Below, in pieces: positions 1 to 10,425 of a stretch of DNA of 64,000 nucleotides. Made by a program: the position numbers and the translations under genes. This DNA is from Taenia hydatigena (taxonomy: Eukaryota > Platyhelminthes > Cestoda > Cyclophyllidea > Taeniidae). Location: NCBI GenBank assembly GCA_036345935.2, contig JADWOT020000001.1, positions 2,717,258 through 2,781,257 of the forward strand, written 5' to 3'. Every line of letters starts with the position of its first letter. Within the stretch, counting starts at the first letter, position 1. The notes beneath the pieces are model-generated. The model saw only the letters and a program-made list of their open reading frames with translations, did no database searches and had not been told where the DNA came from.

Positions 1-985
1 GAAAACGCCTGATAGTATCTATATATTTTTTGCAAAAAGCAAAGGTACAAGTGTAAACTTTGCATTTTTTTATTTGTCTACTTGCTTTCTGATTTTGGCT
101 TGCAGTGTTTTGCTATTTATCTTCATGCCTCGCTCACTATGCGCTCGGGTCAAAACGCTTGTGCTGCCGCAGGTGACATGGTAAGGTTGTGATGTTCTTA
201 GAGTACAACAGGAAGTGTTAAGCTCTGTTTTTAATCTTCATTGAAGAGCAACCTGTGTTTGTTGCGCTATTGCCATCAAGGTAACGCATTTCATGGGATG
301 TTTTGTGTGGCTTTTTGGTTGCATAAATTGGCTGTTTTCGTAAGCGATTGTCTGCGAGACTGGAACGTTGTCTGTTTTACGTGTATTCCTTTATGAGGGC
401 ATTGGTATTGCACCAATGAAGGGCAATAATTCACAAACATCCTTAGTTTCACATCCCACTTTGGGTCATTGCACTCGTCACTTTGTACTGTGCTTCATTG
501 TCTCTCCATCGTAGGTTCGTACTCGCCTTTTTCTGCTTGTTTTAATATGCGGTATGTTCTGGCACTCCTGATGGGTGTTTGGGCTTAGTTGTTATTTTAT
601 GCATCACAAATAAAGGGCCTATCATTTTGTTACGTCCCTCTGCGGTTCCACATTCCCATGGAACTAGGTCGTTTAACTCCCTGTGGTTCCGTTTAAGCAC
701 TTACTGTAGGGTCTTGATGGTTAAGCATACTTCGGATGCTCCCAGGTGAGGATATTTCATACAATTAGTCGTTTTATAAGTAGCAACACCACTTACCTTT
801 GCGTGCCCCGGATTTTATTTCTAGCTGTCTGCAGGTGTCCGAGCTTTGCAGCCAGTCAGTGCGATGAAAAGGATTTTTGTGTCTCTGTAGGTTCCCCTTT
901 CTGTTTGCAAATGCTCTTCTGTGATAGCCATGCCCCCGAGGTGCAGGAGGATCGCTTCGCCACACAAAACCACCAATTTCACAAA
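1..985 (+). repeat. Segment A, copy 1 (duplicated non-coding block)
   Basis: This block recurs in the same orientation at about 48560-49430 and 63060-64000, and inverted at about 35090-36040. The shared text includes 'ggcttgcagtgttttgctat'-like DNA and the motif catacaattagtcgttttat near its end. No convincing gene is visible. An AATAAA occurs near 609 but nothing coding precedes it. In the other copies segment D lies directly upstream of A, so D is probably just outside the window here. Confidence 0.8.
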
Positions 986-987
986 AC

Positions 988-1215
988 ATCACCAGAAAAC
1001 AGCTAAAACATGCTTGGAATTCACACAAACTGCAGCAAGTAAGAAACCAATCACTCTAAATGTAAGACTACAGAGAGAAGCCACGAAATGATGTGCTTTA
1101 TACAGTGACACAAAGTAACAAATGAAGTGAGACATGCAGCAGGACTGCTAGTGTCTGCTGCACAGTAGAAAAGGCAGAATAAAGGCGAGTACATAAAAAG
1201 GAAACGATAGAGAGA
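988..1215 (-). repeat. Inverted fragment of the 19885-20115 segment (A')
   Basis: The sequence from 'accagaaaacagctaaaaca' to 'ggaaacgatagagagac' is the reverse complement of 19885-20115 and matches 27560-27730 in the same orientation. It is a short inverted scrap joining segment A to the next block. No coding content is seen. Confidence 0.75.
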
Positions 1216-1218
1216 CGC

Positions 1219-2060
1219 AATTTATGTCCCGCCACGCAAACGTCCATCCATCGTCCCTCTCATTCGTCCTTGCGAACAATCACTTCAGCCAGTCTTGCGT
1301 TCTTCAATTCATTTAGTCAACCGCTCTTCAATCAATCGTATTTGCACTTCTTCGTCCATCCATCTATTCCCATCCCATATTCAACCTACACTTCCATCGA
1401 TCCATTCATTTTCATCCATCCATACACCCGACTAGCAACCCGTCCTCCCCGTAGTTTTCACTCCTTCTATCACTTCATCCACCAATCCACTTGCCCATTC
1501 ACACCCACATCCAGCCATCTCTCCACTCCCAATTCAACCATTCATTCATCCAACCAGTAAACAGTCGCTCCACTGATAATGAGAAGACTTCCAACCCAGC
1601 AGACAATCGCATAACATCACTCTGCACCCAATCGCTCACCAAACACACAAGCGTGCATTTCACACACAATTGCTTCCCCATTCCATTTCGATGGTCCTTG
1701 ATTTGGGGCCTCTCACTCGACCTCATCATCCAGATAGAGGAAACGCCGTGACACCAGCAGAAGTGGGTGAGTGAAGTGGACCGTGCAATGAGAAGGCGGC
1801 GGAATCACACCAGTCGGGTGGGTGGCTTGGATGGAGTGGGCATTTCCCGTGAAGTGCTCCTCTGCTTTGGTAAGCTTCCTCCTCCTACTCACCACACCAA
1901 TGTGGACCCCCTTGGACTCATGTCTCTATCATTCACGCATTTAAACTACCTGAAACGCATATTTTGTTGATGACTACCATATTGCATTCACTTCCCCTAC
2001 TTTTCATTCCTTTATCCCTCCACCCATGCATCTATTCATCCAACTGCCCTTACATTCCTT
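1219..2060 (+). repeat. Direct repeat with 29153-30011 (CATC/CATT tract plus segment E)
   Basis: The block begins in CATCC/CATTC-rich DNA (about 1245-1560). It continues through 'cagtaaacagtcgctccact' and the stretch gacctcatcatccagataga into segment E (about 1770-2000). The same order is found at 29153-30011 and, inverted and partial, at 17870-18480. A diverged E lies in segment H (6780-7000, 20940-21160, 39840-40060, 57050-57270). The open frames here are low-complexity translations and I annotate no gene. Confidence 0.75.
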
Positions 2061-2089
2061 TGTTGTTTTCAATGCGAACACATGCGTGA

Positions 2090-2990
2090 GGTGAGTAAGC
2101 AAGTGTACCTACGGGAGACGCCTAAGTTACCATTGACTTCATAGACCTCAGTCGTCGGCTGCCACTTGATGGCCAGACAGTTGACAGGTTTCAATTGTTG
2201 CTTCGTAATCTCCTATACACTGCGCCTGCTCACCATGCACTCGAATGCTTTTCTCCAATGCACGCACGTCCTTCCACAAAACAGAAGTTATTTTGCTAAA
2301 CACTAGTTTTCGGGGCTGGCAGAATGATGAAATAAATTGAGCACAATAGAGAATTTCTCTAATGATAAAGTGGTTGACAGACAGAGGGTCATCAGGGAGA
2401 CGGCAAGAGGTCGTGCAGTAGGCGGTTCTTCAAAGCATTTGCAGCTCAAGTAGATGAGTGTATGGGAGAGCCGCATGCTCTGCTGCATACATTAAGGTCA
2501 AAGGGTGAGGAGAGTTAGTAGTCATCAGAGTTGAAGTGTGTGTTGGCGACGAAGAAGATGCGCTGCCAAGTGAGTGGCGTAGAGGATTTGGAGTGGAAGA
2601 TTTGTGTGTGAAAGCGGAGTAGGCTTTACAGTGCTGCAGTAGTAGTCAGAAGGTGTACAGACTGAAGTGAGGTAGTGCATGCTTCAGTCCTAAATGCTGT
2701 ACCATTCAGTTCAATCACCTTAACACAATTGGAAATGTCCCCTGTCGCCTTCATTGTGCATTCAAATAATTCCCCATTCAATACTACTCACAAGTTTATC
2801 CGTCTTATCTTTTCTTCCACCTATCCACCCATCCATCCATCCATCCACTTCTGCAGCCGTCATGCGTTCATCCATTTACCCATCAAAACGCTCATCAATC
2901 CTTCCAGCATCCATCCAGGCATCAATTCACACCTATTGAGTCGTCAATCTACACGTCCAGAATGCATAGCTCAATCCGTGCGCATAAATG
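2090..2990 (+). repeat. Inverted repeat partner of 43500-44410
   Basis: About 2300-2490 reads as the reverse complement of 44019-44208, and 2675-2790 as that of 43715-43830. The central part (2380-2640) is a diverged relative of segment J, sharing 'gtaggcggttctt' and a 'gcgacgaagaagatgcg'-like stretch. A similar but shorter inverted relation exists with 24060-24560. No recognisable gene is present. Confidence 0.7.
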
Positions 2991-3390
2991 TGCCTATTCA
3001 TTCTTCCGTTCATCCATTCACACAGCCAGTCATAAAATTTATGCATTTAACTAACCACTCATGCATCCATCCTTTGCTGCCCACACCGATCGACCCATCA
3101 ATCCATCCATCCATCCAGCTTGTCATTTCTTCAAGCACTCATCAATGCATTCATGCGTCCCTTCACAGATCCATTTATCCATCCCTTCACCTCCCACCTT
3201 TTCATCAATCCATTCATGTATCCTTCCTTACATTCATACACCCACCCTCCATTCATCCTCACATTTATTCTTTTATCACTTTAACCACGAATCCATTCAT
3301 AAATCCATCCAACTCTCCATCCATCCAATGCTTCAATCGGTATTCATCCATCCAATCCTTCACCGTAATGCGTCCACCTACCGATCCTTC
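2810..3390 (+). repeat. CATC/CATT tetranucleotide low-complexity tract
   Basis: This is a degenerate (CATC)n/(CATT)n tract. Its long open frames ([12 protein letters not shown] peptides in several frames) come from the 4-bp period and are not genes. The tract ends just before the galactokinase-like exon. Confidence 0.85.
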
Positions 3391-3420
3391 CTTTTAAATG
3401 CGAGAAAACCGAACAATCAA

Positions 3421-3570
3421 GTACCTGCACTTTTGAAGCTTCTAGAAGTAGCAGGCGACAAATCTATCCAACTGTTCCTCTGCATTACCTCAGCTGCCTT
3501 TGTGGGCCCTAGTCGAGTGAATCTGATGGGCGAGCATACGCATTACAACGAGGGCTGTGCTCTACCCATG
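3421..3570 (+). pseudogene. Galactokinase exon-1-like fragment (N-terminal substrate motif)
   Basis: Galactokinases (GHMP kinase family) phosphorylate galactose at C1 in the Leloir pathway. The frame reads ...VPALLKLLEVAGDK... and then GPSRVNLMGEHTHYNEG followed by CALPM. This matches the family signature PGRVNLIGEHTDYNxG and the following LPM. In human GALK1 the residues Glu43, His44 and Asp46 bind galactose; here the Asp position is His and the Gly of PGR is Ser, so the copy is probably inactive. The fragment ends exactly where the intact exon at 12566-12767 should begin. The next bases are GCGAGG, which could be a decayed GTGAGG donor. The frame runs on to a stop at 3664-3666 without family resemblance. 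This piece appears only once in the window. Identity rests on the motif, and the pseudogene call on the substitutions and lost donor. Confidence 0.72.
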
Positions 3571-4008
3571 GCGAGGACACATGAGGATAGATCTACCAAA
3601 GAATATACTTGCACGCTGGTTTCTCCAAGCCAATGGCACGAGCAGAAGCAGATTGAGCCTGTTTAAAGAGCGTGAAATTGTCTCTGAAAGCAAACATCCT
3701 AACCGCAAGCACCACCTTTCCTAATTCCAAATCGTCCCAAAATCATGTTCCATTTTGCGAAGTGGAGGCAGTAACCACTACAATAAGCATGAGGGAAATA
3801 TAGAGGCTTCGATTAAGCCGCACTGCTCTCCCATTCTGATGTGTCATTTCTCTGTAGGGCCGTCCTAATACAAGAAAAGGCCTTGCGATGTCTTGAGAAC
3901 GAAGAGCCCTTTGCCTTTCTGCCTAGTTGAATGCAGGTAGGTGTTTGTGAAAAGGCTTTTTATCCTCACATTCGAGTTAAGTGACACAGAGTGCCTCACC
4001 TGGAGTAG

Positions 4009-4474
4009 ATGGGCAATTCTGCCCACCTTGCGCAACTCGATTCCGTGCAGATTTCAGGTGGTGCTTTGTTTGACTGCGAAGGACGCGAACCCACTGTGCA
4101 TCACAAGTCACACGATTATCATGCAGTGCATAACGGGCGTGTTCACATAGTGTGCGCACGAGAAATGCACTTGAGAAGCTGTCGCCGCCTCAGGCTACAA
4201 GAAGTGACTGGAGCGAGATATGCCACCAAGCACAGAATTGTTGGATCACCAGGTATTCGCAGTGGGAGCGATAGAGTTGGGTTCTAGTTGGGGGCTGGCA
4301 TTGAATGCACTGACCACTGCGCACCTACATGGATGCAAACGTGGGACTCACGGCTGGGAGATACTAGGAAGACTTGACTACACTTCTGCTTCATCTCAAA
4401 GATCCCATAGAACAAATGTCGGGACTGAGAGATTGGCAGTAGACTTATCTAAGACAGCTAAGATGATCGAATGA
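4009..4474 (+). pseudogene. Galactokinase middle to C-terminal fragment, degenerate
   Basis: One frame (4009-4287) contains GGALFDCEGREPTVHHKSHD followed about ten residues later by NGRVHIV...RRLRLQEV. This resembles the family stretch GHALLIDCRSLE..., NSNVRH and RRRQCEEV. A second frame (4220-4474) contains WEILGRLDYTSASSQRSHRT then ERLAVDL. This resembles the later galactokinase segment FGRLMxESHxSLRDxYxVSxxELDxLV. Two frames are needed, so at least one frameshift separates them and I call it a pseudogene. It follows the exon-1-like fragment on the same strand. An inverted copy sits at 55360-55830. The alignment is from memory of the family and is only moderately strong. Confidence 0.45.
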
Positions 4475-4864
4475 GACGGATTTGATGTATGGAATGTCAT
4501 TAAAGGCTGACGAGGGATAAAGCATTCACCACAGCTCACATCCCTACACGAAGGCCATGAAAACGCACTGAATGATTGCATTAACAAACTCCATTAGTCG
4601 GTCGCAGACCAGTAAGAGCCATTGCCAAGTGGTTGACATTGAAGCTATGAAGTGGAGTAGCATTTTGAAATGGGAAATCCAAAAAACGAATCCAAATTGG
4701 TTTGATTGCAAGCTAAGGTGGTGGAGTGCATCGTTCAGCCCTGAGTCCTACATTCATCAGTCCGATCATTTTACCCCTATTCATATGCCGCTTCCATCGG
4801 GCTATCAAGTGATTTAACTGGTCTCAAAAACACACAACTTCATCTCTTTATCTGGCCACTTATG
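4475..4864. other. Duplicated non-coding stretch
   Basis: I see no gene, RNA or regulatory signature here. The stretch is repeated inverted at about 55030-55340. Confidence 0.6.
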
Positions 4865-5450
4865 CAGACTGCTGACATCCATTCACACATCCACCCACTC
4901 AGAAACCATAAATTAATCCATGCGCATCAACGTCCTCATCTACATGTTCATTCACATATTTATCCCACTCATCCTTCCATTCACCTATCCATGCATCATC
5001 CACCCATTCCGAACACTCATTCAAACATTTCATCCACCCACCCATCTATCCACTCATCCATCCCTCCATCTATACACTCCTTCATCCATCATTCCAACCA
5101 TCCACCAATGCATCCACACTTACTCACATTCCTACGCTCATCCCTCCTTCCACCCACCCCTCTCTTCATCCATCTCCACTCATCCTCCCATTCCCATTCC
5201 TTTACTCATGCATCCAACCATCCATCTATTCATCCATCCTTCCACTCACCAAACACTTCCTCTATTCTTCCTATCATTCGACCTTTCATTTATCCTTCTC
5301 TCTATTACTTCGCTTACTTTTCCATCCATCCTTGCAATCATCCCTCCATTCATATCCTTCCCATCCACCTCTTACCCTCCATTCATCCACAAAATCTTTC
5401 CCCTCTATTTTCCCTAAAGCGTACTCATCTGTTCATTGACAGAATACGTT
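4865..5450 (+). repeat. CATC/CATT tetranucleotide low-complexity tract
   Basis: Degenerate CATCC/CATTC repeats are open in several frames at once, as expected from a 4-bp period. The tract is mirrored at 54480-55030. It lies directly upstream of a peptide gene, as similar tracts do for the copies at 14093, 38346, 45851 and 54065. Confidence 0.85.
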
Positions 5451-5542
5451 CATAGTAGGCACGCATTGAAATTCATTTCGCTAAACATTTCTTTACTCTT
5501 TCGCCAAGTGTTAATGTCTTCTGGTGCAATGGGTCAAGGCTG

Positions 5543-5593
5543 AACCCAACCCAACCCAAGCCAAGCCAACCTAAGCCAAGCCAGCCTATATAA
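5543..5593 (+). promoter_or_regulatory. (CCCAA)n tract and TATA box of peptide gene copy 1
   Basis: A degenerate CCCAA/CCAAG tract (5543-5584) is followed by TATATAA at 5587-5593, 51 bp before the ATG at 5638. With a usual TATA-to-start distance near 30 bp, the 5' leader would be about 20 nt. The same arrangement with identical spacing is found at four other copies. Confidence 0.75.
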
Positions 5594-5637
5594 GGTGCAG
5601 CAAATGTGAAGGCACCATCATCAACCCAAGACCACAC

Positions 5638-5877
5638 ATGAAGTCGTCGACGTACACCTTCATCGCTCTCTTCATCGTCGTGTTGGTTGTTGTGTGGGTG
5701 AAGGCCAGACCCGATCCCACTCGCACTGCCACTGATCTGAAGAAGGAGGTGGGAGCGAATCTGGCAGAAGATGAAGACGAGGACGGCCACAAACTCGACT
5801 ATGACGAATATGATGATGAAGATGGCAACACAGGAGAAGACGTGCCGAAAAAGCAGGCGATAAGAAAGGAAGACTGA
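5638..5877 (+). CDS. Secreted acidic peptide, subfamily I, copy 1 (C-terminus frameshifted)
   Basis: This is a single-exon frame of 79 residues. Residues 1-23 form a signal peptide: MKSSTYTF, then a hydrophobic core of I/V/L, ending WVKA before RPDPT. The mature part is strongly acidic and contains LDYDEYDDEDGNTG at residues 53-66, where Tyr is flanked by Asp/Glu as in tyrosine-sulfation sites. The start is the first ATG after the TATA box and is shared by all copies. Compared with copy 5, one G is missing after the PKK codons. The tail therefore reads KKQAIRKED in a shifted frame and a further stretch is deleted. A poly(A) signal follows at 5967. I do not recognise the family; secretion is predicted from sequence and the function is unknown. 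Expression of this copy is plausible, but its altered tail may matter. Confidence 0.72.
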   Translation: MKSSTYTFIALFIVVLVVVWVKARPDPTRTATDLKKEVGANLAEDEDEDGHKLDYDEYDDEDGNTGEDVPKKQAIRKED

Positions 5878-6240
5878 AGTAAGATGTTCGCGAAGGGTTG
5901 GCAGGAGGCAAAGATACCGTCGTCTGTTGACGTAGCCATTTGAGTTGTCGCGATGATTTGTTTGCAAATAAAAGGAGCATGTAATGCGATGGTTGGCGTA
6001 ACAACACGGGTGGAGGGATGGATGTGGTGTGTTGGAGTGTGACATTGGTGATGAGGGAGGAGTGGGTGATGGGGAGCAGGTTGGATGTAGGCCAAGGTGG
6101 GAAGTGGGGGAGGATGGTGTGCTTATTGGGATCACTGAAGCCAGGTCGCATCCATCTTCATTCACACACACGCACACACACAAGCACACAACTTCATTGC
6201 ATGGAATGGAGCCGCATCATTAACTCCACCCACTTATCCA
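5878..6240 (+). repeat. Conserved 3' flank of the peptide genes, with poly(A) signal
   Basis: The poly(A) signal AATAAA is at 5967-5972, within the stretch tttgcaaataaaaggagcat. The flank continues with 'ggagggatggatgtggtgtg' and ends near a CA-rich stretch at 6168-6190. The same flank follows copies 2, 5, 6 and 7 and the remnants at 56160-56480 and 25090-25432. Its reverse strand has open frames over simple sequence that I do not accept as genes. Confidence 0.75.
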
Positions 6241-6279
6241 TGTAGACACTTATCCTGTACGCAACTACTATCGCTCCAT

Positions 6280-7590
6280 GCAAGTGTTCGTTCATTTAGG
6301 CATCCATCCATTAATCCGTCCATCAGGTCACTTCCACTATTTATAACCCTTCCTCCGTGCATCCACTCCCACATGCTCCTCTACATCCACCATCCCACCA
6401 CCCTTAATGCAACCCTTCATTCATCCCACCTATCTGCTGCAACCCAGCCTTTCTTTCCTCACCTTCTCCTTCACACATTCCTCCTTCACCCTTTCAACGC
6501 TTGCATTCTCCGTGATTACGAAGGTCCTGTATATAGTTGCCCTCCTGATCTCGGAAATATTTGCAGCCTAAATGGTTGTCGTTTGCAAGCATTTTTGCAA
6601 CTCCAGACTAATGATCCACTTTACTGACCACACAACACTGCATCCAGTACAGCAGTCATCCCTCACATTCCGCCTCAGCATTCCTTACCTTCAGCATTGC
6701 CAAACCGTGTTTTGGAAACTCTCAATCTACCTGGATTAGCGACGGTGAACAAATAAAGATTTGAGTGATTGACGATAGTTCCAGTTTATGGAAGCCTCGT
6801 GACACCGGCACCAGCAGATGAGTTAACGCAACTGACCAATGACAACGCCGCGGAATCACAACAATCGCGACAGCGGCACAGATGGAGTTGGCACTTCTCG
6901 TCAAGTGCTTCTCTGCTTTGGTAGGTTTCCTCCTCATACTCACCACACTCCGTGCACCCTCCTTGACTCATGTGCGTGGTATCTGACGCATGAGAATAAC
7001 ATGGACACCTGTTCTGTGGAAGGAGACTACAACTTGTGGTCGGGTTCAGTAGCCTGATGCAGCTTTTAGTGTGCACCAAATTTTGCTGACTATTTGTAAC
7101 TCGGTTCGGCTATTCGATTAGCTGGATGTGGTGTGTGTGTGCAGTTATTTTGATGAGCACGTTTTGGAAATACGTCCATCCATCCTCTATGCAGTCATGC
7201 TTCCATGCATTCCGTCCTCATTAATCCATTCCTACTTATATGCTGCATGTCTTCCTTGGTGAAGTACGTGGAGGAGGCTAAGAACTAGGTAATGGTCTGT
7301 TGGGTCACTTCCCGATGGTAAGTTTCTCTTCTCCTTCTTTGTCGTTTTACGTTGATGAGGCGTTTCCTTACACTGGGTTTAGTGCAGTGATTAGACGTGT
7401 TTGCATTTCCGCATCTTCAATATCGCCTTCAATGTTGAAGTCGTGGTAGCTTGCTTCTGGCTGCGTGTGTTTGTGTTTGCTGGAAGTGGTTCACCATCTG
7501 TTGAACAAGGTTCGGCTAGTAGTGATAGCGGATGACGAAATCATTGGAATGGGGCACAAGCGGTGTTAATGTGTTCCAGCTGTAATTTAT
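6280..7590 (+). repeat. Segment H (non-coding, duplicated), including diverged E
   Basis: Segment H recurs at 20680-21500, 39560-40440 and 56700-57640. It starts in CATC/pyrimidine-rich DNA and passes 'ctccgtgattacgaaggtcc'. It also contains the E-like stretch caagtgcttctctgctttgg followed by GTAGGT, which could be a splice donor. In the other three copies a 72-codon frame over E is identical or nearly so, but here that frame is broken. I cannot assign a product. Confidence 0.6.
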
Positions 7591-7673
7591 TCTCCTCCTC
7601 CTCCTCCTCCTCTGCTCCCTCCTCCTCCTCCTCCTCTCCCTCGTCCTCCTCACTCTCCTCCTCCTCCTCTTCC
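7591..7673 (+). repeat. (CTC)n trinucleotide tract
   Basis: This is an imperfect CTC/TCC repeat. The paralogous site carries a tract of similar length at 57895-57963 but only a short one at 40680-40701. It is therefore length-variable between copies of the same segment. Confidence 0.9.
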
Positions 7674-8284
7674 TAGGCAGCCTTCAAGATTTTAGCAGCT
7701 GAAATTAGAAGGTGGCCGCGACTGTGTCGCTTCGAGTCAAAAAACCTCACCTCCTCTAGAGCGGAAGAGTTAATCACCACTCATGTTCCCAACACCGTGG
7801 GCTAACTTGTTTCCACCTCTTTCCTCCCAGGTCACGTCTTCCTTCTCCACGGGAAAAGAAAAGGAGCTTAGTTTAGCAAAAATAACAAGCTATCTTCTAC
7901 CATGACACTTGATGTGTCAGCATTTGATTTGACCAAAAGCACCCTCATTTGTTAAGGCACCGACCACGATTGGGACGAGTCGCCATGCGGTCCGATGACA
8001 CAAATGGCGTGTCTGGAGAGCCCACGTGCTTGTTCACTGTGGAAGAATGCCCTCCACTTAGCTACATTTAAGCAGAAGGCGCACCAACTCTGCCGTGTCG
8101 TAATGGCAAGATGCGAGTGGTAGAGGGATGCTTTAGGACGTGAATTTAAGGCGACTTTAGTTAGCCATAATCTTTGCGTGTGTGTTTGAATAGGTAGTGA
8201 ACGGGAGTGGTAGCCGCGTCTCAAGTGGTCGAAGTTGTGTGACGAATGTTAGCCAATGCGCTCATTACAGGAGGATGCAGACAC
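7674..8284 (+). repeat. Segment I (duplicated, no gene recognised)
   Basis: Recurs at 21562-22040, 40940-41420 and 57964-58680. It contains 'gaataggtagtgaacgggag'-like DNA just before each galactokinase fragment. Related scraps lie at 17520-17640, 30900-31020, 33290-33430 and 51110-51240. No convincing coding frame is seen. Confidence 0.6.
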
Positions 8285-8930
8285 TCAGTCACCATGCGAC
8301 ATCCACTGCAAATACAGTGAGAAAAGACATACGGGTAAGGCGGGAGAGAGGAAATGCCTTGAAACACCAATGAGATTGCCTCCGATTACCCACAGATCTA
8401 ACAACTGCGACCTTGTAAGATGAACATTGAGGGCAAGGCAAAGGTTTAGATCGTCGCCAGTGACATCTGCCAATGCACAGCCACCGAGCGATAGCGCGCC
8501 CGTCTATCCGAGCGTGAGTAACTGGCGAAGAACCTCGAAGGTGTTGAGTCTTCGTGACATGCAAGCAGAATTTTCACATATGGGGGAGCTTCGTGTGCAC
8601 AAGTTCTGAAACCGCCTACAAAGTCCACTCACCACCTAACCTGACCATTGTGGAGATCTGCAAATCTGCAAGTGCTACCTCCACTGGGCGACTTCGTCAC
8701 GACTTAGCGGAAACCCACATCTCAACACCCTAAATCACTTAGACCAAACCACCACACTTGCCTCTCCCTTTTCTTCCATCGACAATACTTCTGCCTGATT
8801 GTGCCCCTCCCCACCTTCTAGACAAAAGAATCGGCCACTGCCAAAATGGATATTGCAGACGGATCTCGAGGAACGCATGTTCTACCCAACAACAAGGAGC
8901 TTGAGAAGTATGCTTCAACGTGTAAACCTA
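8285..8930 (+). pseudogene. Galactokinase 3' half, degenerate copy
   Basis: In order: a DIHCKYSEKRH piece matching the family LIDCRSLE region; a possible 61-bp intron with a GTAAGG donor at 8335 and a CAG acceptor at 8393-8395; decayed sequence matching the better preserved PVKMDFEGKAKVAIVAS region of the 33705 and 50830 copies; and, after a pyrimidine tract ending ccttctag (near 8821), a last exon reading TKESATAKMDIADGSRGTHV then LPNN. The last part resembles the galactokinase C-terminus (TATFYLSxAADGAxVL). Stops occur in the middle region, so it cannot make an intact enzyme. Confidence 0.5.
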
Positions 8931-9248
8931 TTTAGGGAAGTGTGTGGTGCTGCATGACTTTGGACTACTTGTAAGCTGATGTGAAAAGTGGACGAGGAAA
9001 GCACAGAGAAGAGCCCACTCCACTTGCTTAGAGAGGGAGCTAGCATGCTACAACCTCCACCTCGTAACCATGCTGCCCATTTGAACTCGCAAGCGCTCCC
9101 TGCTGCACTACCGCAATCACATTTACAACAACCTGAAGGTCGCATAAGGCGACAGAGCTGGCCGCACCTCTGTTCCTCACAAAACATCTGGCTTACACTT
9201 CAGCGCAAGTAGGCTTGTAAACCAACGGACGACGCTGTTTCACTTGCC
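8931..9248 (+). repeat. Duplicated stretch between galactokinase fragment and segment J
   Basis: Repeated at about 59310-59640, with a diverged relative inverted at 44400-44700 and 24560-24870. A 74-codon frame at 8988-9212 (QQPEGRIRRQSW near its end) is kept in the second copy, but I recognise no family. Confidence 0.5.
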
Positions 9249-9780
9249 ATTGACTGCATACACGTCAGCAGTCGGGTGTCAGTTGATGGTTATTCAGATG
9301 GCGAGGGACAATCGTTGGTTAAATGCCCTCGTCAAAGATACGCTCGTCCTCACATTAAATTAAAAGTGGTTTTGCCATACGCCAGTTCTCTAGGCTAGCA
9401 GGATGATGAAATTAGTTGGGCACAGTAAATTAAATCTGTCAGGCTAATGGGGTTGCTGGACAAAATGTCATGAGGGAGGTGGGAGGAGGCTGTGCAATAG
9501 GCGGTTCTCCAAAGCCTTTTCAGCACAAAGTGTTTAAGGTAGGCAATGAGGGAGCCGCAAACATTGACGTGACTTGGTGGTCATCAAAGAAGAAGTGTGA
9601 GTCGGCGACGAAGATGGGGCGTTGCCAAGTGATTGGCGTTGAGGCTACAAGGTGCAGTGGCCATGGAATGGAAAATTTGTGTGTTAGAGCACAGAAGATT
9701 TTACAGTGTTTTAGTAGCAGTTGGAAAGGGAAATGGAGTTGGGAAGAAGTGCAGACTGAAGTCATGTGATCCATGGTGCA
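9249..9780 (+). repeat. Segment J (three direct copies)
   Basis: Begins with attgactgcatacacgtcag and recurs at 51746-52276 and 59641-60166. A 99-codon frame (9470-9769; MREVGGG... to ...EEVQTEVM) and an 84-codon frame on the opposite strand are both intact in all three copies. I cannot tell which, if either, is coding. Diverged relatives occur at 2380-2640, 15420-15600, 37200-37380 and 47100-47300. Confidence 0.55.
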
Positions 9781-9849
9781 GTACCGAGTCGTATGCTCTT
9801 CACTTCCATCTGCTCATCCCATTTCGACTAGTCATGTGTGGCCTTCCTT

Positions 9850-10425
9850 TGTTCATTCAAGTAAGTCCGCTTTCAATACAACCTACAAGTTCATTCATCC
9901 ATCTATTCATCCATCCTTGCCTACATCTTTGGAGCCATTATGCATCCATCTATTGATCCATCAATCCACACGCACAGAATCATCAATCATCACGTCCGAA
10001 TCTACAGCCTAATTCATGCGCATAAAAGTGTCCATTTACTCACTCCTTCATTCTTTCACACAGCCCGTCAAGAATTCATTCATCCACCCAACCGCACATA
10101 CATCCATCCGTCCATCCATCGCATCGCAGATCGATCCACCTATTACTCCATCCACACACTCATCCATCTATCCTGTCATTCATTCAACCACCGACCAATG
10201 CATTCATGTGTCCCTACACAGACACATCCATCCACCCATCTATCCATTCCCCACCTTTCATCAACCCATTCATTTATCCTTCGATCCATTCATGCACCCA
10301 TCCCCTCATTCATCCTTCCATTCGTGCCTTTATTCATCCCACCACTTTTCCATTCATAAATCTATTCAAATTTCTATACTTCCATTCATTTTGTGTTCAT
10401 CCATCCCATCCTGCATCGATGATGC
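9850..10425 (+). repeat. CATC/CATT tetranucleotide low-complexity tract
   Basis: Degenerate CATC/CATT repeats, copied at 52345-52915 and 60260-60830. The open frames of up to 217 codons across this tract are products of the short period. Confidence 0.85.

Larger units (their letters stand above)
3665..6280 (+). repeat. Inverted repeat partner of 53590-56095
   Basis: The whole order (galactokinase middle fragment, CATC tract, peptide gene and its 3' flank) is repeated as reverse complement at 53590-56095. The sequences are near-identical by eye over most of the length. One copy of the peptide gene (5638-5877) retains a good TATA box, while its partner (54065-54286) has lost it. Confidence 0.85.

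Noticed and set aside
2675..3397. Long frames rich in PSIHPSIH (also 4862-5455, 10620-11399, 46235-46918, 52275-53173, 60165-60963, 61734-60994)
   Set aside because: They are translations of a 4-bp CATC/CATT period, open in several frames and on both sides of the repeat, with no start context or domain.
5473..6189. A 238-codon minus-strand frame across peptide gene copy 1, and similar antisense frames at the other copies
   Set aside because: They are shadows of the short sense genes, which have the TATA box, signal peptide and poly(A) signal in the sense direction.
9470..9769. The 99-codon J frame as a gene
   Set aside because: The opposite-strand 84-codon frame is equally intact in all three copies, and the copies are too similar to separate coding from chance. 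Kept only as a repeat.
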